From positions 1 through 6,180 of the forward strand of contig JALUTC010000035.1 of assembly GCA_027058345.1 (NCBI GenBank): a stretch of DNA of 6,180 nt, given 5' to 3'. A model generated the notes under the pieces. It worked only from the letters and a program-made list of their open reading frames with translations, did not search any database and was not told the origin of the DNA. The position numbers were made by a program, and so were the translations under genes. This document shows, piece after piece, positions 5,295 through 6,180 of the stretch (its first letter is position 1; each line of letters opens with the position of its first letter). The DNA comes from an archaeon. Lineage in GTDB: Archaea > Hydrothermarchaeota > Hydrothermarchaeia > JALTZZ01 > JALUTC01.

Positions 5295-5591
5295 CTAACC
5301 TCTGGATAATACGATTTCTATAGATGAAATGTTTACTGTTTTACCATCCGGACTCTTTAATGTTTCTGTTCCTATGCTTATGTTCTTTATCTTTACATCA
5401 GGTATAAATCTATTCCTTATAATTTCTGCAACATCTACTGCTCTGGATATCATCTTTCCTCTAGCTCTTATTGCTACTTCACTAGCATTATTATTGAACT
5501 GTGTAATTACAGCCAATACATAGTTCATTATAGGTTTCTTACCAATATAAACTACATTTTCTTGTTGTGGCTTTTGTTGCTCTGCAGCCAT
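5295..5591 (-). CDS. albA: Chromatin protein Alba
   Basis: This is a complete 98-residue Alba (Sso10b/Sac10b family), an abundant dimeric protein that coats and bridges DNA and also binds RNA. The core VVYIGKKPIMNYVLAVITQF (13-32) holds the paired lysines K18 and K19, equivalent to K16/K17 of Sulfolobus Alba, where acetylation alters DNA affinity. The following parts, RARGKMISRAVDVAEIIRNRF and the C-terminal strand SSIEIVLSRG, also match; F62 corresponds to the dimer-dimer contact F60 of Sso10b. The start is the ATG at 5591, not the GTG at 5600: that GTG lies within the GAGGTG ribosome site and would add only three residues (MYC) unlike family members. The N-terminal tail is Gln-rich. It is convergent with pcc1 and divergent from asd, as a single-gene unit. 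Confidence 0.96.
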   Translation of the reverse strand: MAAEQQKPQQENVVYIGKKPIMNYVLAVITQFNNNASEVAIRARGKMISRAVDVAEIIRNRFIPDVKIKNISIGTETLKSPDGKTVNISSIEIVLSRG

Positions 5592-5597
5592 GCAATA

Positions 5598-5603
5598 CAC
5601 CTC
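5598..5603 (-). promoter_or_regulatory. Ribosome binding site that sets the alba start
   Basis: GAGGTG on the minus strand lies six bases before the ATG at 5591. It contains the in-frame GTG that an automatic caller could take as a start. A start codon inside its own ribosome site cannot be served by it, so the ATG is preferred. Confidence 0.8.
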
Positions 5604-5617
5604 ACGCCTTTTCTAAA

Positions 5618-5640
5618 ATAATAAAAATTTTTAAAAAAAG
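5618..5640 (-). promoter_or_regulatory. Probable alba promoter region
   Basis: The minus strand here is a T/A stretch with two TATA-like boxes: T-rich to TTTAAAAATT at about 5628-5640, and TTTTTATTAT at 5618-5627. The first would put the transcript start near 5607 and leave a leader that includes the ribosome site. The second would start transcription at about 5598, cutting into that site. I favour the first, with low certainty because the tract is nearly all A/T. Confidence 0.4.
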
Positions 5641-5642
5641 AA

Positions 5643-5668
5643 AAATTCTTCGCACTCTTGTCGAATTT
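5643..5668. repeat. Inverted repeat between the alba and asd promoters
   Basis: AAATTC (5643-5648) and GAATTT (5663-5668) are perfect 6-base inverted arms around a 14-base spacer. The spacer contains the most G/C-rich patch of this intergenic region, and TTCG/CGAA pairs within it. It could be an operator shared by the two divergent promoters, but short A/T arms like these also arise by chance. Confidence 0.25.
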
Positions 5669-5682
5669 CTAATGAATTTTCA

Positions 5683-5691
5683 TTTAAAAAA
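5683..5691 (+). promoter_or_regulatory. Possible TATA box of asd (leaderless message)
   Basis: TTTAAAAAA is centred 26 bases before the asd ATG at 5713, exactly the spacing expected if transcription begins at the start codon. No Shine-Dalgarno motif precedes that ATG. A better-looking TTTATAAA at 5692-5699 is too close to the ATG to serve a message starting there. Confidence 0.4.
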
Positions 5692-5712
5692 TTTATAAAA
5701 AAATATTTAAAC

Positions 5713-6180
5713 ATGGATAAGATAAGAGTAGCAATACTCGGCGCAACTGGACTTGTTGGTCAAGTATTTATAGACATCTTGTCAAATCATCCATGGTTCG
5801 AAATAGTTGAATTAACAGCATCAAAGGAATCTGCAGGAAAAAAATATAAAGATGTGGCAAAATGGTCGCTAAATAAAGAAATTCCTGAAAATGTTAGGGA
5901 CATGATTGTTAAAGATACTCATCCAAAAGAATTAAAGGAAGATGTTGACCTAATATTTTCAGCATTACCTTCTTCCGTAGCAAAAGAATTGGAACCAAAG
6001 TTTGCAGAGAAATATAAAGTTATAAGTAAGGCGAGTGCTTATAGATTAGAGGAAGATATCCCTCTATTAATCCCAGAAATAAATCCCGAACATTTAGAAT
6101 TGATTGAGGTTCAACAAAGAAAGAGAAAATGGGAAGGATTTCTAATAACCGATCCAAATTGTACAACATGTATATTCCTC
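5713..6180 (+). CDS. asd: Aspartate-semialdehyde dehydrogenase, N-terminal part (cut by right edge)
   Basis: The first 156 codons are open to the right edge, less than half of the usual 340-360 residues. The enzyme reduces aspartyl phosphate to aspartate semialdehyde with NADPH, the branch point to lysine, threonine, methionine and isoleucine. The nucleotide-binding fold opens at once with VAILGATGLVGQ (glycines at 10, 13 and 16). SALPSS, the KASAYRLEEDIPLLIPEINPEHL-like block and DPNCTT near the edge follow. C150 in that last motif is the expected catalytic cysteine that forms the acyl-enzyme. The pattern is the archaeal/fungal type of Asd. A related enzyme, malonyl-CoA reductase of Sulfolobales, evolved from the same family; the fragment does not exclude it, but Asd is the more common member. 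The ATG at 5713 lies directly before the Rossmann motif and has no ribosome site, suggesting a leaderless transcript. Confidence 0.92.
   Translation, partial: MDKIRVAILGATGLVGQVFIDILSNHPWFEIVELTASKESAGKKYKDVAKWSLNKEIPENVRDMIVKDTHPKELKEDVDLIFSALPSSVAKELEPKFAEKYKVISKASAYRLEEDIPLLIPEINPEHLELIEVQQRKRKWEGFLITDPNCTTCIFL

Noticed and set aside
5713..6180. Malonyl-CoA reductase rather than aspartate-semialdehyde dehydrogenase
   Set aside because: The families are homologous and share the cysteine motif; the fragment shows nothing specific to the reductase, and Asd is far more widespread.

Overview
The window is AT-rich archaeal chromosome carrying ordinary core genes. The markers are a group II chaperonin (thermosome), the archaeal chromatin protein Alba, a KEOPS Pcc1-type subunit, the archaeal/eukaryal form of ribosomal proteins L11, L1 and L10/P0, and TATA-type promoters with oligo-T terminators. 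The set (Alba, NurA, thermosome, low G+C) fits a thermophilic member of the Thermoproteota/TACK group. Genus cannot be set from the sequence alone.

Layout from left to right. (1) Positions 1-1201, minus strand: the tightly packed ribosomal stalk operon rpl11-rpl1-rpl10, read leftward; L10 runs off the left edge after 21 codons. (2) Positions 1279-2907, minus strand: a complete thermosome subunit lying upstream of rpl11, with an oligo-T terminator and a new promoter between the two. (3) Positions 2908-3092: a 185-base divergent intergenic region holding the thermosome and rtcA promoters and a short palindrome. (4) Positions 3093-5283, plus strand: a three-gene operon, rtcA-nurA-pcc1, whose genes overlap by 4 and 1 bases. 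(5) Positions 5295-5591, minus strand: alba, convergent with pcc1; its T-rich terminator signal lies inside the end of pcc1. (6) Positions 5592-5712: a divergent promoter region. (7) Positions 5713-6180, plus strand: the first 156 codons of aspartate-semialdehyde dehydrogenase, cut by the right edge just after the catalytic cysteine.

Functionally this is information-processing housekeeping: ribosome stalk assembly, protein folding, RNA 3'-end chemistry (RtcA), DNA-end resection (NurA), tRNA t6A modification (Pcc1) and chromatin (Alba), followed by one amino-acid biosynthesis gene. The least ordinary point is the overlapping rtcA-nurA-pcc1 operon: NurA has no HerA, Mre11 or Rad50 gene beside it here and is instead joined to two RNA-processing genes. 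I found no CRISPR array, mobile element, tRNA or rRNA gene, and no convincing evidence for a wholly new system. No gene-free stretch exceeds 300 bases; the longest is the 185-base divergent region.
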